Shown here: piece after piece, positions 1 to 9,400 of the stretch
Layout: the number at the start of each line of letters is the position of its first letter
Numbering within the stretch: the stretch's first letter is position 1
DNA from: Pirellulales bacterium
GTDB lineage: Bacteria > Planctomycetota > Planctomycetia > Pirellulales > JALHPA01
DNA length: 64,000 nt
NCBI GenBank assembly: GCA_033762255.1
Contig: JANRLT010000006.1
Location: 1 to 64,000, forward strand
Direction of reading: 5' to 3'
The notes under the pieces: generated by a model
Databases searched by the model: none
Told to the model about the DNA's origin: nothing
What the model saw: only the letters and a program-made list of their open reading frames with translations
Translations under genes and position numbers: made by a program

Positions 1-80
1 CCTATATCAAGGCCCTGGCCACGGGCCTGGCAGCCAGCGAAGTGCAAGCGACCAAGCTGACGGATTCCGTGGGGAAATAA
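1..80 (+). CDS. 3' end of an unidentified protein (partial)
   Basis: An open frame enters from the left edge with codons starting at base 3 and stops at TAA 78-80. It gives about 25 residues ending TDSVGK. The stretch is too short to assign to a family. It lies 13 bases before the isomerase gene on the same strand, so it may be the preceding gene of the same amino-sugar operon; that is inference only. Confidence 0.55.
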   Translation, partial: YIKALATGLAASEVQATKLTDSVGK

Positions 81-93
81 CACGACAATAACC

Positions 94-834
94 ATGCAGA
101 CACACGTATACCCCACGCCCACGGAGGCCAACAACGCGGCGTCACAACAGCTTTCTGCTTGGCTAACCGATGCCGCCACCCGCACGGTCATGCTGGCCGC
201 CGGGAACACGCCGCTAGAGCTGTATCGACTTATCGCCCAGCGGCAATTATCGTTAAGCCACCTGACACTTTTTGCCCTGGACGAATATGTGGGCGTACCG
301 CTGGACGAGCCGCGCAACTGCGCGAATCTGCTGCGCCGGACCGCCGTCCAGCCGTGGGGCGTGCCAGAAAGCCAGTATCATTATGTTAGCTCTGATCCCG
401 CCGAGGCCGCCTCCAGCGTGAAAGCGCACGAGGAACGGATAGCGGCGGCGGGAGGGTTGGACGTGCTGATCCTGGGCCTGGGTCAAAATGCGCATCTAGG
501 CTTTAATGAGCCGGGGAGCGCCGAGGATGGCCCAGGCAGGCTGTTGGACCTGGATGCTATTTCGATTGAGGCGAATCGGCAGTGGTATGGGGGAGATTAC
601 GCGCCGGCGCAGGGAGCGACGGTAGGGATGAAAGCGATACTCGCAGCGCGCAAGATTTTAATTATGGCGTATGGCCCACACAAGCGCGCAGCGGTGCGGG
701 GGATGCTGCAGGGACCGCGCGGACCAGCGTGTCCGGCGTCGCTCTTGCGGGGGCATCCAGCGGTGCATGTTTATCTGGATGAAGCGGCGGTGAATCAGAC
801 CTCGGTGAATCATACCGCGGAGGGGGAAGCATGA
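94..834 (+). CDS. NagB/AgaI-like amino-sugar-6-phosphate isomerase/deaminase
   Basis: This 246-residue cytoplasmic protein belongs to the glucosamine-6-phosphate deaminase / 6-phosphogluconolactonase fold. It shows the LDEYVG motif near residue 64, which carries the catalytic aspartate of NagB, and GLGQNAHLGFNEPG near residue 128, which carries the catalytic histidine and the glutamate of FNEP. The second catalytic aspartate of NagB, in the usual DGH, is Asn here (NAH). Galactosamine-6-phosphate isomerases may carry a similar change, so the substrate may be galactosamine-6-phosphate rather than glucosamine-6-phosphate. The expected reaction is isomerisation with loss of ammonia to a ketose phosphate. 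The gene overlaps the ROK kinase gene by ATGA, which implies translational coupling and a shared catabolic pathway. There is no strong ribosome-binding site before the start. Confidence 0.85.
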   Translation: MQTHVYPTPTEANNAASQQLSAWLTDAATRTVMLAAGNTPLELYRLIAQRQLSLSHLTLFALDEYVGVPLDEPRNCANLLRRTAVQPWGVPESQYHYVSSDPAEAASSVKAHEERIAAAGGLDVLILGLGQNAHLGFNEPGSAEDGPGRLLDLDAISIEANRQWYGGDYAPAQGATVGMKAILAARKILIMAYGPHKRAAVRGMLQGPRGPACPASLLRGHPAVHVYLDEAAVNQTSVNHTAEGEA

Positions 835-1892
835 ACCCTGGCGACGATTTATTGCGAAAATTCATCTTGGCACAAGGGAACCAGACGTGGACGGAGACGC
901 CGCCTAGCGCCGGGGGAATTTCCAGTAGTCATCAGCCCGGTACAATACCACCTTGCGGGCCGGCGGATCATCAGGGAGAAGCGGCCCAGTTACAGTTGCT
1001 GATCGGGATTGATGTGGGAGGGACCAAGATCGCGGCCGGACTGCTGGAGTATCCCACGGGGCGGATTTTGGGGCGCAAACTCACGCCGACGTTGTATCAA
1101 CGCGGCGGGCGGGCGATTCTGGATGATTGCCTGCGCCTGGCGCGGGAACTTGCGGGCGAGGGAGAGGCCACCGGGATGCCGGTGGCGGGGATCGGCCTGG
1201 GCGTGTGCGAGCTGGTCGATAAGGGGGGAAATTTGGCCAGCGCGAATTGTATACCCTGGCTGGAACTGCCGGTGCGCGAGGAACTGGCGGCGATTGGCCC
1301 CGTGGTGATCGAGGCGGACGTCCGCGCGGCAGCCAAAGCCGAAGCGCTCTGGGGAGCGGGACGCGGGTATGACAATTTTTTATACGTGACGGTTGGGACG
1401 GGGATTAGTTGCTGTTTAATGATTGACGGCCGACCCTACCTGGGGGCGCGGGGGATCACGGGTTCGATGGGCAGCAGCGCGCTGCGGATTCCTTGCCAGC
1501 AATGTGGAGCCATGCAGACGCGCACGCTCGAGGAAATAGCCGCCGGACCCGCGCTGGCGGCGCGGTTTGCCGCTCATGGGGGGATCGCGGCGTCCGGGCA
1601 AGAGGTTTTTGCCGCGGCGGCGGCGGGAGACGCCGAGGCGAAACGAATCTTGCGGACCGCCAGTGAAGCGCTGGAATCACAGATTGGGCTGGTGGTAAAT
1701 GTGGTTGATCCGGCGGCGGTGATCGTCGGCGGGGGGCTGGGGATGAGCGAGGGTCCCTACTGGGAGGGCTTTGTCGCGGCGACGCGGCGGAATTTGTGGG
1801 CGGCCGCGCATGCGAATTTACCGATCTTGCGGGCGGCGACGGGAACGGACGCGGGCTGGCTGGGGGCCGCGGCGTGCGCGGCGCGGCAGTGA
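831..1892 (+). CDS. ROK-family sugar kinase
   Basis: A 353-residue ROK (repressor/ORF/kinase) protein, predicted to phosphorylate a hexose or amino sugar with ATP. The phosphate-1 loop GIDVGGTKIAAG starts near residue 59, an EADVRAAAKAEALWG segment near residue 162 supplies the catalytic Asp, and YVTVGTGIS is the second phosphate loop. The usual ROK zinc motif CxCGxxGCxE is degenerate here: CQQCGAMQTRTLEE keeps two Cys but lacks the third, and the GH that normally precedes it is GS. About 58 residues lie before the domain; a later start would remove them, but ATG 831 overlaps the upstream stop (ATGA), which favours it. With the NagB-like neighbour it probably feeds amino-sugar breakdown. Substrate unknown. 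Confidence 0.82.
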   Translation: MNPGDDLLRKFILAQGNQTWTETPPSAGGISSSHQPGTIPPCGPADHQGEAAQLQLLIGIDVGGTKIAAGLLEYPTGRILGRKLTPTLYQRGGRAILDDCLRLARELAGEGEATGMPVAGIGLGVCELVDKGGNLASANCIPWLELPVREELAAIGPVVIEADVRAAAKAEALWGAGRGYDNFLYVTVGTGISCCLMIDGRPYLGARGITGSMGSSALRIPCQQCGAMQTRTLEEIAAGPALAARFAAHGGIAASGQEVFAAAAAGDAEAKRILRTASEALESQIGLVVNVVDPAAVIVGGGLGMSEGPYWEGFVAATRRNLWAAAHANLPILRAATGTDAGWLGAAACAARQ

Positions 1893-1910
1893 GCGATAGC
1901 AAGTGATTTG

Positions 1911-2298
1911 TTACCACTGCCGCACAATCCCATACGCGTCCAATCGGGCGTCGCAACTGATCAGGGGAACTTGCTCGGCCAGGGATTAGGCAACTAACAT
2001 CCGATCAAACGGGTCGCGGTGGTGATACGGCAGGTGGAGTAGCGCGGCGGTGTGGGCAATGGCGATAGGAAGAATGGAGAATTTGTTGTCTTCTATACCC
2101 CGGGTTATGAACTCTTCAAAAGGGACTTGAATAGGATACTTTTCCCAGACCAGCTTTTATTGCAATTTCCCAGTATGAGGCTGGACTAATGAAAATTTGA
2201 TTCAAAGGATTACAGATCAAAGACATTGCCAGTTGACTCAGCTGCCGATCATTGGTAATGAACCATAAGAAGGCATGGGTGTCGAGTAAATATTTCAT
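1911..2298 (-). pseudogene. Decayed VapC-like PIN-domain toxin
   Basis: The minus strand from ATG 2298 begins with the PIN signature MKYLLDTHAFLWF and continues to IKAGLGK, where the frame hits TGA at 2116-2118. Dropping one A from the AAAA run near 2140 restores a frame reading PFEEFITRG and then LPYHHRDPFDRMLVA, the canonical C-terminal half of VapC. That frame has a second lesion, TAA at 1986-1988, where relatives usually have a Gln codon (MLVAQSL), before ending at 1911. The full span is 388 bases, 129 codons plus one base, so there is a +1 frameshift and a nonsense mutation. The toxin is almost certainly inactive. The intact antitoxin gene lies directly upstream with an ATGA overlap. Confidence 0.85.
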
Positions 2299-2528
2299 GG
2301 CATGTAGTCTTTAAAATCCTGCAAATGTTCATCATCCTCTATTAACAAGGTTATGAGGCCTTGGCAATTTCCAGGTTGCGGAGGTTCGAGTTGGGGCTCA
2401 TTTTGGCCGATCAACTTAGCAATGGTCCGCTGATCGCGCATAATCACAACTTCGTCCCCCGGACCAAGGGAGTCAATCAACTCCGGCAGGCGTTGTTGGG
2501 CTTCGTCGATATTGATGGTGATGGACAT
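2295..2528 (-). CDS. VapB antitoxin, Phd/YefM type
   Basis: A 77-residue protein starting MSITINIDEAQQRLPELI, typical of the DNA-binding Phd/YefM antitoxin fold (a beta strand then helix with DEAQQRLPEL, and VVIMRDQRTIAKL). It has a good ribosome-binding site, AGGAG, eight bases before ATG 2528. Its stop overlaps the vapC start (ATGA), the normal layout of a type II toxin-antitoxin operon. Antitoxins of this class bind their own promoter and neutralise the PIN ribonuclease. The toxin partner is broken, so the gene may be drifting, may cross-neutralise another VapC, or may act only as a regulator. Confidence 0.85.
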   Translation of the reverse strand: MSITINIDEAQQRLPELIDSLGPGDEVVIMRDQRTIAKLIGQNEPQLEPPQPGNCQGLITLLIEDDEHLQDFKDYMP

Positions 2529-2602
2529 GGGTTAATCTCCTGACTTTGCTATCATTAATTATAGTGCATTAAATTGATTTTGAAGAGATAGGAATAATTG
2601 AG

Positions 2603-3628
2603 TTGCCCCCACCCCTGATTCTTTGCCTGGAATCCACCTGCGATGAAACCGCCGCCGCGGTTATTGATGGCGATTTGCGCGTGCTCAGTTCCGTTGTGGC
2701 CTCGCAAGAGCAACTGCACGCGCGGTATGGCGGCGTCGTGCCGGAAATCGCCTCGCGGGCGCATGTGGAGCGGATCTTGCCCGTGATTGACGAGGCCGTC
2801 ACCCGCGCAGGGGTCGCCCTTGCCGACTTGGATGCCATTGCCGTGGCCAATCGGCCGGGTTTGGCGGGTTCTCTCTTGGTTGGGTTGATGGCGGCCAAGG
2901 CCCTCTGCCTCGCGCTGGACAAGCCTTTGATCGCCGTCAATCATTTAGCGGGGCATATCTATGCCGGGCGAGTCGCCGCCGGTCGGGACATTTTTCCCTG
3001 CCTGGGCTTGGTGGTCAGTGGCGGCCATACCAGCCTGTACCGGTGTGATACGGCCCTCGAACAGCGATTTCTGGGTGGAACCATTGATGACGCGGCGGGG
3101 GAGTCATTTGATAAGGTCGCCAGCCTCTTGGGCCTGCCCTATCCTGGGGGGCCGCAACTCGAACGAGTCGCGCGCGGGGGGAATCCGCGGCAATACGCTT
3201 TTCCCCGGTCGTTCATCAGAGAACCAGAGCGGCGGCAGTTTAGTTTTAGCGGGTTGAAAACAGCGGTGCGGTACGCGCTAGCGCCGCAAGGGACGGAACT
3301 ACCCCCACCGCCGTTTCCCGCGCGGCTTACCGCGGACATCGCGGCCAGCTTTCAACAGGCGGTCATTGATTGTTTGGTCATTAAAGCTATTCAAACCGCG
3401 CGGCAAGAGCGCCTGTCAACGATCTGCTTGGCGGGGGGAGTGGCTGCCAATCAGGAACTGCAGCGGCAACTGCGCGCCGCTTGCAATGATGAAAAACTGG
3501 AGCTCATCGTCCCCCCGCGCGAACTCTGCACCGATAACGCCGTCTTGGGGGCGATCGCCATAGAACGCTATCGTGGGGGTTTATTTGAAAAGCTCGATTT
3601 AGAAATTTTTCCCGGGCTAGAACGCTAG
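2603..3628 (+). CDS. tsaD: TsaD, tRNA N6-threonylcarbamoyladenosine (t6A) synthase subunit
   Basis: This 341-residue ASKHA-fold protein transfers the threonylcarbamoyl group from threonylcarbamoyl-AMP to A37 of ANN-decoding tRNAs, working with TsaB and TsaE (not in this window). The N-terminus LILCLESTCDETAAAV is the family signature; the metal-binding histidines lie in NHLAGHIYAG near residue 115; VVSGGHTSL and LAGGVAANQELQ are the nucleotide-binding loops. No ATG exists in frame upstream before a stop at 2570; TTG 2603 puts the protein start where relatives begin and is preceded by AGATAGGA about nine bases away, so a TTG start is chosen. Essential housekeeping gene in most bacteria. Confidence 0.95.
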   Translation: MPPPLILCLESTCDETAAAVIDGDLRVLSSVVASQEQLHARYGGVVPEIASRAHVERILPVIDEAVTRAGVALADLDAIAVANRPGLAGSLLVGLMAAKALCLALDKPLIAVNHLAGHIYAGRVAAGRDIFPCLGLVVSGGHTSLYRCDTALEQRFLGGTIDDAAGESFDKVASLLGLPYPGGPQLERVARGGNPRQYAFPRSFIREPERRQFSFSGLKTAVRYALAPQGTELPPPPFPARLTADIAASFQQAVIDCLVIKAIQTARQERLSTICLAGGVAANQELQRQLRAACNDEKLELIVPPRELCTDNAVLGAIAIERYRGGLFEKLDLEIFPGLER

Positions 3629-4242
3629 CGTATGGCAATGAGATAAGCTTTTTTAGCACGGAGTTGCGAAGGAAATACCGAGCGGCACAGAGTCGAGAAT
3701 TAGGAACGCGGATGAGGCTGATTTAATAGGTTATCACTGATCAGAGTATTGCAATCTGTGTATGACACACTTATCTATATTCTTAACCCTTGAAGTTTTT
3801 CGCACTATGCGCAGATTTTCCTTTAGCCAATTTGTTTGCGGGCCAAAGGCATTTGATCCTTTGCGGGCCAAAGGCCCGACCTATCCCAGCCTAGGGCAAG
3901 CGCAGCGTCGCCCTAGGTAAATGGGAAATGAAAAATGGAAGGGCCAACGGCCCGATTCAACAAAGCTCTCCAATATTGAATCATCCGTAAATTCCCTGAG
4001 TTGCCAGCCAAAGTCCGCACGACTGCATCCGCGTTCAAAATTCTTTTCCGTGCTCCTCCGGTATATCTCCGTCACTCCGTGATTCGCATGCATCTGCTAG
4101 CACCCACGGGTCGGCATAATCGCCCGAATCGGCATTTTTTCTCTAGTGGGCAAAGTCCGCGGCCGATCAAAGAGGTATGCCAATAACCCGGCATTCGTTC
4201 CCAGCGGCATTCGCCGTCGATTTTGTAGCAAGGACATTCGCC
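3629..4242. other. 614-base non-coding gap with hairpin repeats
   Basis: No convincing gene lies between tsaD and the lipoprotein. The centre holds repeats described separately (3838-3962). An AAGGA ribosome-binding site near 4229 serves the lipoprotein start at 4243. The short frames crossing this stretch lack family features. Confidence 0.6.
3838..3962. repeat. Cluster of GCGGGCCAAAGGC repeats and a CCTAGGGC hairpin
   Basis: GCGGGCCAAAGGC occurs at 3838-3850 and again at 3863-3875, the second forming GGGCCAAAGGCCC, and GGGCCAACGGCCCGATTCA follows near 3943. Between them CCTAGGGC (3890-3897) pairs perfectly with GCCCTAGG (3910-3917) around a 12-base loop. A related copy with GATTCAT lies at 29181-29202. 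These are dispersed intergenic hairpin elements; similar ones are familiar from planctomycete genomes. No function is evident. Confidence 0.75.
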
Positions 4243-4776
4243 ATGTGGTTACGCTTTGCGTTGGTACTCGCCATAATCTTGCCGTTTGCCGGCTGCCGGG
4301 TGTGTGATAGTCCCTACGATTACACCGGCCCCGTGGTTCCTTGCGGCGATGCCTGCGGCGGCTGCCACGATGGCAATTGCGGCGGCGGTGGTTGTGCCAC
4401 CTGCCAGCATGGCGGCGATTATCATGATGGCGGCATGCATGGGAGCAACGTGGTCGAAGGGGAAATCATCTACGAGCAGGGGACCACCGTTCCCGGCGAA
4501 CTGCGCGAAGTCCCGCAAAATCCGCAACCGCTGACCCCGCCTAGCCGGCCCACACCCGCGCCGGTTGGACCCATGGCCCGGCGTTCCAGCATGGACACGG
4601 CGATTTATGAGACTCCCGCGCCGGGGATGGCAAAGTCTCGGCCAACGACCCGTCCGGCGGGCTATCGCGGGTCGGGCGGGCAAGCGAGCAACGGGATGCC
4701 AATGTTGCAGCAAATGGGCCGTTCGCTGCCAGGAAGCGGTAATAAGCAAAGTGCCAAGAGTGGCTGGGAATGGTAA
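4243..4776 (+). CDS. Cys/His/Gly-rich predicted lipoprotein
   Basis: A 177-residue protein of no recognised family. The start is set at ATG 4243, preceded by AAGGA, because it yields a clean lipoprotein signal MWLRFALVLAIILPFAGC with lipobox FAGC; a longer frame from 4177 would bury this signal. After the lipid Cys comes CRVCDSPYDY and then a block with about six Cys and several His and Gly (CGDACGGCHDGNCGGGGCATC, then HGGDYHDGGMHG). The remainder is Pro-rich and low in complexity. The block could bind metal or form disulfides outside the cytoplasm. It resembles small Cys-rich lipoproteins common in Pirellulales (recollection, not a search). Confidence 0.75.
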   Translation: MWLRFALVLAIILPFAGCRVCDSPYDYTGPVVPCGDACGGCHDGNCGGGGCATCQHGGDYHDGGMHGSNVVEGEIIYEQGTTVPGELREVPQNPQPLTPPSRPTPAPVGPMARRSSMDTAIYETPAPGMAKSRPTTRPAGYRGSGGQASNGMPMLQQMGRSLPGSGNKQSAKSGWEW

Positions 4777-4900
4777 ACGCGCGGAGGGAGAAAAGGTGCC
4801 AAACTGCATTCCTCTAATCCGGAACTAAAATTCGGATCTAATCTGTCTCAATCTGAAATCCGCGTTAGTATTACCCGATTCTGCATGTGTTGAACCGCTA

Positions 4901-6196
4901 TTAATGGCCCGGCCCGGTAAAGGTAAAGTCCGGTAGATTGCCTGAGTCATCCAGCGGCAACTCGCGCGGCTCGGTCAAAATCTCCAGATCATTACGGGTT
5001 TGGGCCTCGTCCCAATAGGCGGCCGAACATTCCACCTCGTCTAAGTGGAGCGTGTTCTTGATCCATAACAGCCGCGCGTTAGGCGGTTCGGTCAGGCCGA
5101 TCGTCGGCAGGCAAATCTCCAGCAATTCGCGGTCAGTTTCAAAATGGAGCGGATCCATGACGCAACTGGTGTGGCCGCTGGTCAGGGCGTTGATCCAGGT
5201 GATTTTTTTGTCCATTTGACGAATCGCGCGGCTTTTGCAAAATTCGGCAATGCCGATGCCGCTGGCATTGCCGTGTGATTCCGGCGTCAGCGACCGCACG
5301 ATAATCCTCCGCACTTTGGGCCATTCATGTTCGACCGCAGCGTGGTCGTTGTACTTGCGACCGATGATATTGGTGTCCATGCCGGTGCCACTGATGTTTT
5401 TGCCAATCTCATCGACAATCAAGACATCCGCCGTCTTAAATGGCAGTCGCGGCAGATGCGCGGTGGCTAGCTTGAGGTGGGTAATTTCGCTTTGCTCAAA
5501 ATCTTGCGGGTGGACCGCACGGATAAAGGCGGTTTCGTCATAGCCGTTTTCGATAATGGCCAGTCCGGCGGCGATGCGGCATTTTTGCAGGACCTCTCCC
5601 GAGACGCTCCGCACAATCCGGGCAAAATCATAATCATGAATCGCCCGGTGATAGATTTTTGCCCCGTTATGCTTCCCCAGGCCGATGAGCAACATCTTCA
5701 TCAGACCGCTTTGGATATCGCCGGTCATCTCGGTATGGGGCTTGACGCGGCCGCAGACAATCGTGTGATCCGCGTTGTAGGCATACTGGTCAAAATGTAC
5801 GTCGAATCCCTCCGCGGCCTGGCTGACGATTACGGTATCCATGCTAGCGCGAAATTCACACCCCATGCTCTCGGGGGTGATGCCATAATCGGCCAAGATG
5901 CCCAATTGTCCCGCCGCGTTACCGCCGCCGTGGCTCCCCATGGCGGGCACAATAAACGGGATAGCCCCCAACCGTTTGACATAGTCCACGATACCGCGCA
6001 CGATGGTGGCGATATTGGCGATCCCCCGGCTGCCAGCGGTAATGGCGACGGTTTGCCCCGGCCGCACCGTGGCCGAGAGGGACAGTTGGTCAAATTCGGC
6101 GGCGATGGTGGCCGGGATATCGGCCACGCGGGGTCGGTCAAACGTTTGCCGCACCCGAAAAATTCGCGGCAGTTCCAGGGCGACATTCTCGCTCAT
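4901..6196 (-). CDS. LarA-like (lactate racemase N-terminal domain, DUF2088) protein
   Basis: A 431-residue cytoplasmic protein. The N-terminal half matches the domain of nickel-pincer lactate racemases: PGQTVAITAGSRGI near residue 46, VPAMGSHGGG near 83 and GRVKPHTEMTGDIQSGLMK near 148. His in GSHGG, His in KPH, Lys in GLMKM and His in YHRA fall at places resembling the LarA active site, but the alignment was made by eye. The C-terminal half is not typical LarA. The protein could racemise or epimerise a 2-hydroxy acid or sugar acid; the substrate is unknown and no larB/larC/larE maturation genes are in the window. Divergent from the AsmA-like gene. Confidence 0.75.
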   Translation of the reverse strand: MSENVALELPRIFRVRQTFDRPRVADIPATIAAEFDQLSLSATVRPGQTVAITAGSRGIANIATIVRGIVDYVKRLGAIPFIVPAMGSHGGGNAAGQLGILADYGITPESMGCEFRASMDTVIVSQAAEGFDVHFDQYAYNADHTIVCGRVKPHTEMTGDIQSGLMKMLLIGLGKHNGAKIYHRAIHDYDFARIVRSVSGEVLQKCRIAAGLAIIENGYDETAFIRAVHPQDFEQSEITHLKLATAHLPRLPFKTADVLIVDEIGKNISGTGMDTNIIGRKYNDHAAVEHEWPKVRRIIVRSLTPESHGNASGIGIAEFCKSRAIRQMDKKITWINALTSGHTSCVMDPLHFETDRELLEICLPTIGLTEPPNARLLWIKNTLHLDEVECSAAYWDEAQTRNDLEILTEPRELPLDDSGNLPDFTFTGPGH

Positions 6197-6473
6197 GTGT
6201 TGCGGTGTAAAAAGAGTATCACGCTAGCACGATCCGCGGGAAGGCGGGTCCTGGGACTATCAGGGTCGATTACCTCTCACCCACAGACACGGCTGGCTTG
6301 CTAGCAATATTGGTCAACGGACATCAACTAGCATACTCGGAATTGCTCGCTTCGTCGAGGAACCGCAGGCCGTGTCGACTTGTTGCGCCAGCCGGGCGGG
6401 GCGCACCGCTCTAGGTGGAAAAAAGGGGAAGGAGTACAATCGTTTCGCTATTTATTGAGGAAATTATTACCCA

Positions 6474-9400
6474 ATGCCTGCTTGCGCACGGCGCAAAGGA
6501 TGTCGCATGGCACTCGGTCAACGGACGGCGGGAAGTTTTAAAAAGCGGTTGAGCCAGGGTTTGCATCCGGGCGACGAAACCGAATCATTGGCCGACCTGG
6601 CCCCGCGCCGCCGTCGCAGCTGGACGCGGTATTGGCTGTATGCGTTGGCGAGTGGTTTGGCGTTACTGGCAATTGCCCCGCGGGTCATCGGCTACACGAC
6701 GTTGAGAAATTGGCCCCTTCAACAAGGATTAAGCCAACTCAATGGCAGCATCACCAGCCGCGGCGCGACCTTGGGTTGGCTGATCCCGATCCATTATGAG
6801 GGAATTGAACTGCGCGACAACGCGGGGCAACTGGTGCTCGAATTGGAAAGCGTAGAGAGTTCCGCCTCGTTATGGCAGTTAGCGCTGAATCCCGTCGATT
6901 TGGGTACGTTCCGCATTCGCCAGCCACGCGTGAACCTGATTGTCCGCAATGACGGTTCCAATCTCGAAGACCTGCTCGCGCACATTTTAGCCTCCCGGCA
7001 GCCGGCCGCTCCCCGACAGGTACGCATCGAGGTTACCAACGGCACAGTGCAACTGCATGACGTTGCCGCGCAGCGCCAATGGCAAATTCGCAACCTGCAA
7101 TTGGCTCTGACGCAGCGGCCGGATGCCTGGTTGCCGACGGACTGGACCACTTCGGGTGAGATACCGCTGGCGGACCGGGTGGCAAAATTTGTGGTGGGAA
7201 CACCCTCCAGTTCCCCCGCCCCAGGCGTGCCCGCGTTAGTCAACGCCGCAGATCAAGCGGCGCTCTCCACCACCGCGCAAACCATACAAATTCGCACCCA
7301 ACAGTTCCCCTTGGAAATCCTGCGCGCCGCCGTGGCCCGCACGCTGGGGGAGGTGGAATTCGCTGGATTATTCTCCACCGAACTCGAATTGCAAAATCGC
7401 TTTACCGACCAGCGCTTGGAACAAGACGTGCGAGGACGGATTCTTTTGGAAAATGTGTACTTGGCCGGTGGCCGCCTGGCGGGGGATCAATTGCGCTTAA
7501 ACCGCGTGGAATTACCCGTTGATCTGACCAGCACGCCCGAGGCGGTCGATTTTCGCGCGGCAAACCTGATTTGCGACTTTGGCCAGATCCAGGCGGTGGG
7601 CAAGCTTCCTCTGGCGGCTCTTACCACCGGCGATCTGCGTGAATTAAGCCACGCGCCGCTGCAACTGTCCGGCCAGGCGCAATTGGCCCCCCTGGCGGCG
7701 CAATTACCGCGGCTGCTCCAGCTAAATCCCCAGACCCAACTCACGGCGGGGGAATTGAGCTGGAGTTGGAACTGCGCCATGGGACCTCGGGGAAAAGAAT
7801 GGGGAGCCGAGGCTACCTTGGCGAATTTGACGGCAAGCTACCAGGGTAGTCCCGTCGCGCTCCGCGAGCCGGTGCAAATTGTGTTAGCCGCACATGCCGA
7901 ACCCGCCGGGGTGATTGTGGACAAACTAATGGCCACGGCCAAATTTTTGAAGCTTAACGCTGGCGGAAACGCCACGGATCTACAGGCGACGATCGAATGC
8001 GATCTGGATCAATTGGCCGCCGAGTTCGGACAATTTATCAATTTGAAGCCTTACGCGCCGGCGGGAGCTCTCACCGGCGATTTGGCGTACAAATTGCAGC
8101 CCGATGGCAGTCTGGCGGGATCGCTCAATGCCGACTTGACGAACTTTCAGCTCACGTTGCCCGGCCAGGCAACTTTCCGCGAGCCGCAACTGGCATTGCG
8201 GGGACGTCTTGCCGGCACGCACGAAGCCAATGTGCCACGGTTACTCCAAACGGCGGAGTTGCAATTGGCCGCCCCCGCCCCGCCTAACGCCGCTGTGGCC
8301 GATCAATTCTTTGCCCGCATCACCCAACCGCTGGATTTGCGGCAATTGGGCGTGGGGGCTAGTTCCTTGCCATCCGGGTCGGTCGATTATGCCGCGTTGG
8401 CCTGGCCATTGGAATTTGTGCTGCAGGGGGAATTAGCGGCTTGGCAGGCGCGCTTGGGCACGATGTTCCCCTTGGAGGGCGTGCAAGTGGCGGGAACAGC
8501 GGATTTGCGCGGGACGGGATTATTTCAGGCCAGCGCGATCAAGCTGGATCAATTTCAAGGACGCATTCAGAACGCCGATTTGCGGCTACCAGGCGCGCGA
8601 ATCACCGAAGACCAGCTTGATTTAACCACGCAAGGAGAGATCAATTTGGCCGCGCGACAACTGCGCCTAGGCCAGACAAACTTTTTATGCGCGACCGCAA
8701 ATTTACAGGCTACCGAGGTGCAACTGGCCTGGCCGCAAAAGGGGGCTATCACCGGCGGCGGCAAATTGGTTTATGGAGCGGATCTGAGTCGGTTGCAACT
8801 GTGGATCATGGACCGGCAAATGCCGCCGGCCATCCGCTGGTCCGGCAGTCTGCGGGGAGAGGCATTATTGAATACTAGTGGCCAGGATGTGGCGCTGGAT
8901 TGCCGCAACTTCATCGAGAAATTTACGCTGTATGACAGCGCGGCCGCCAATCGGCTGGCGGTTAATGGCCGGCCGGGAGCGACTCAACCGGTCGTGGGGA
9001 ATGCCGGGCGCGATGTGACATTATTAGAGCCCCTGTGGAGCGAACCGCGCTTGAATGTCAACATCCGTGGCGGTTGGAACGCGCCTCGGCGTCAATTTGA
9101 ACTGGAATTGGCGGAACTCCAATCGCAAGCTTTGGCCCTGCAAGCGACCGGTCGGGTGAACGGAGCCAATGCGGATGAACCAATTGTGGAACTGGGGGGA
9201 AAAGTCAATTATGACTGGCAAACCCTGGCCCCGGTGTTGCGAACTTATCTGGGCGAATCAGTGCAAGTGACAGGGCGGGAAACGCGTGAGTTTACCGTCA
9301 AAGGTCCATTACGACTTGCCGCAAACCCGACGGATTTGGCCGCGCGGGGAGCGATTTCTTCCACTCCCGTCATCGCCGATCCGGCGGCCGGAGCAACGGC

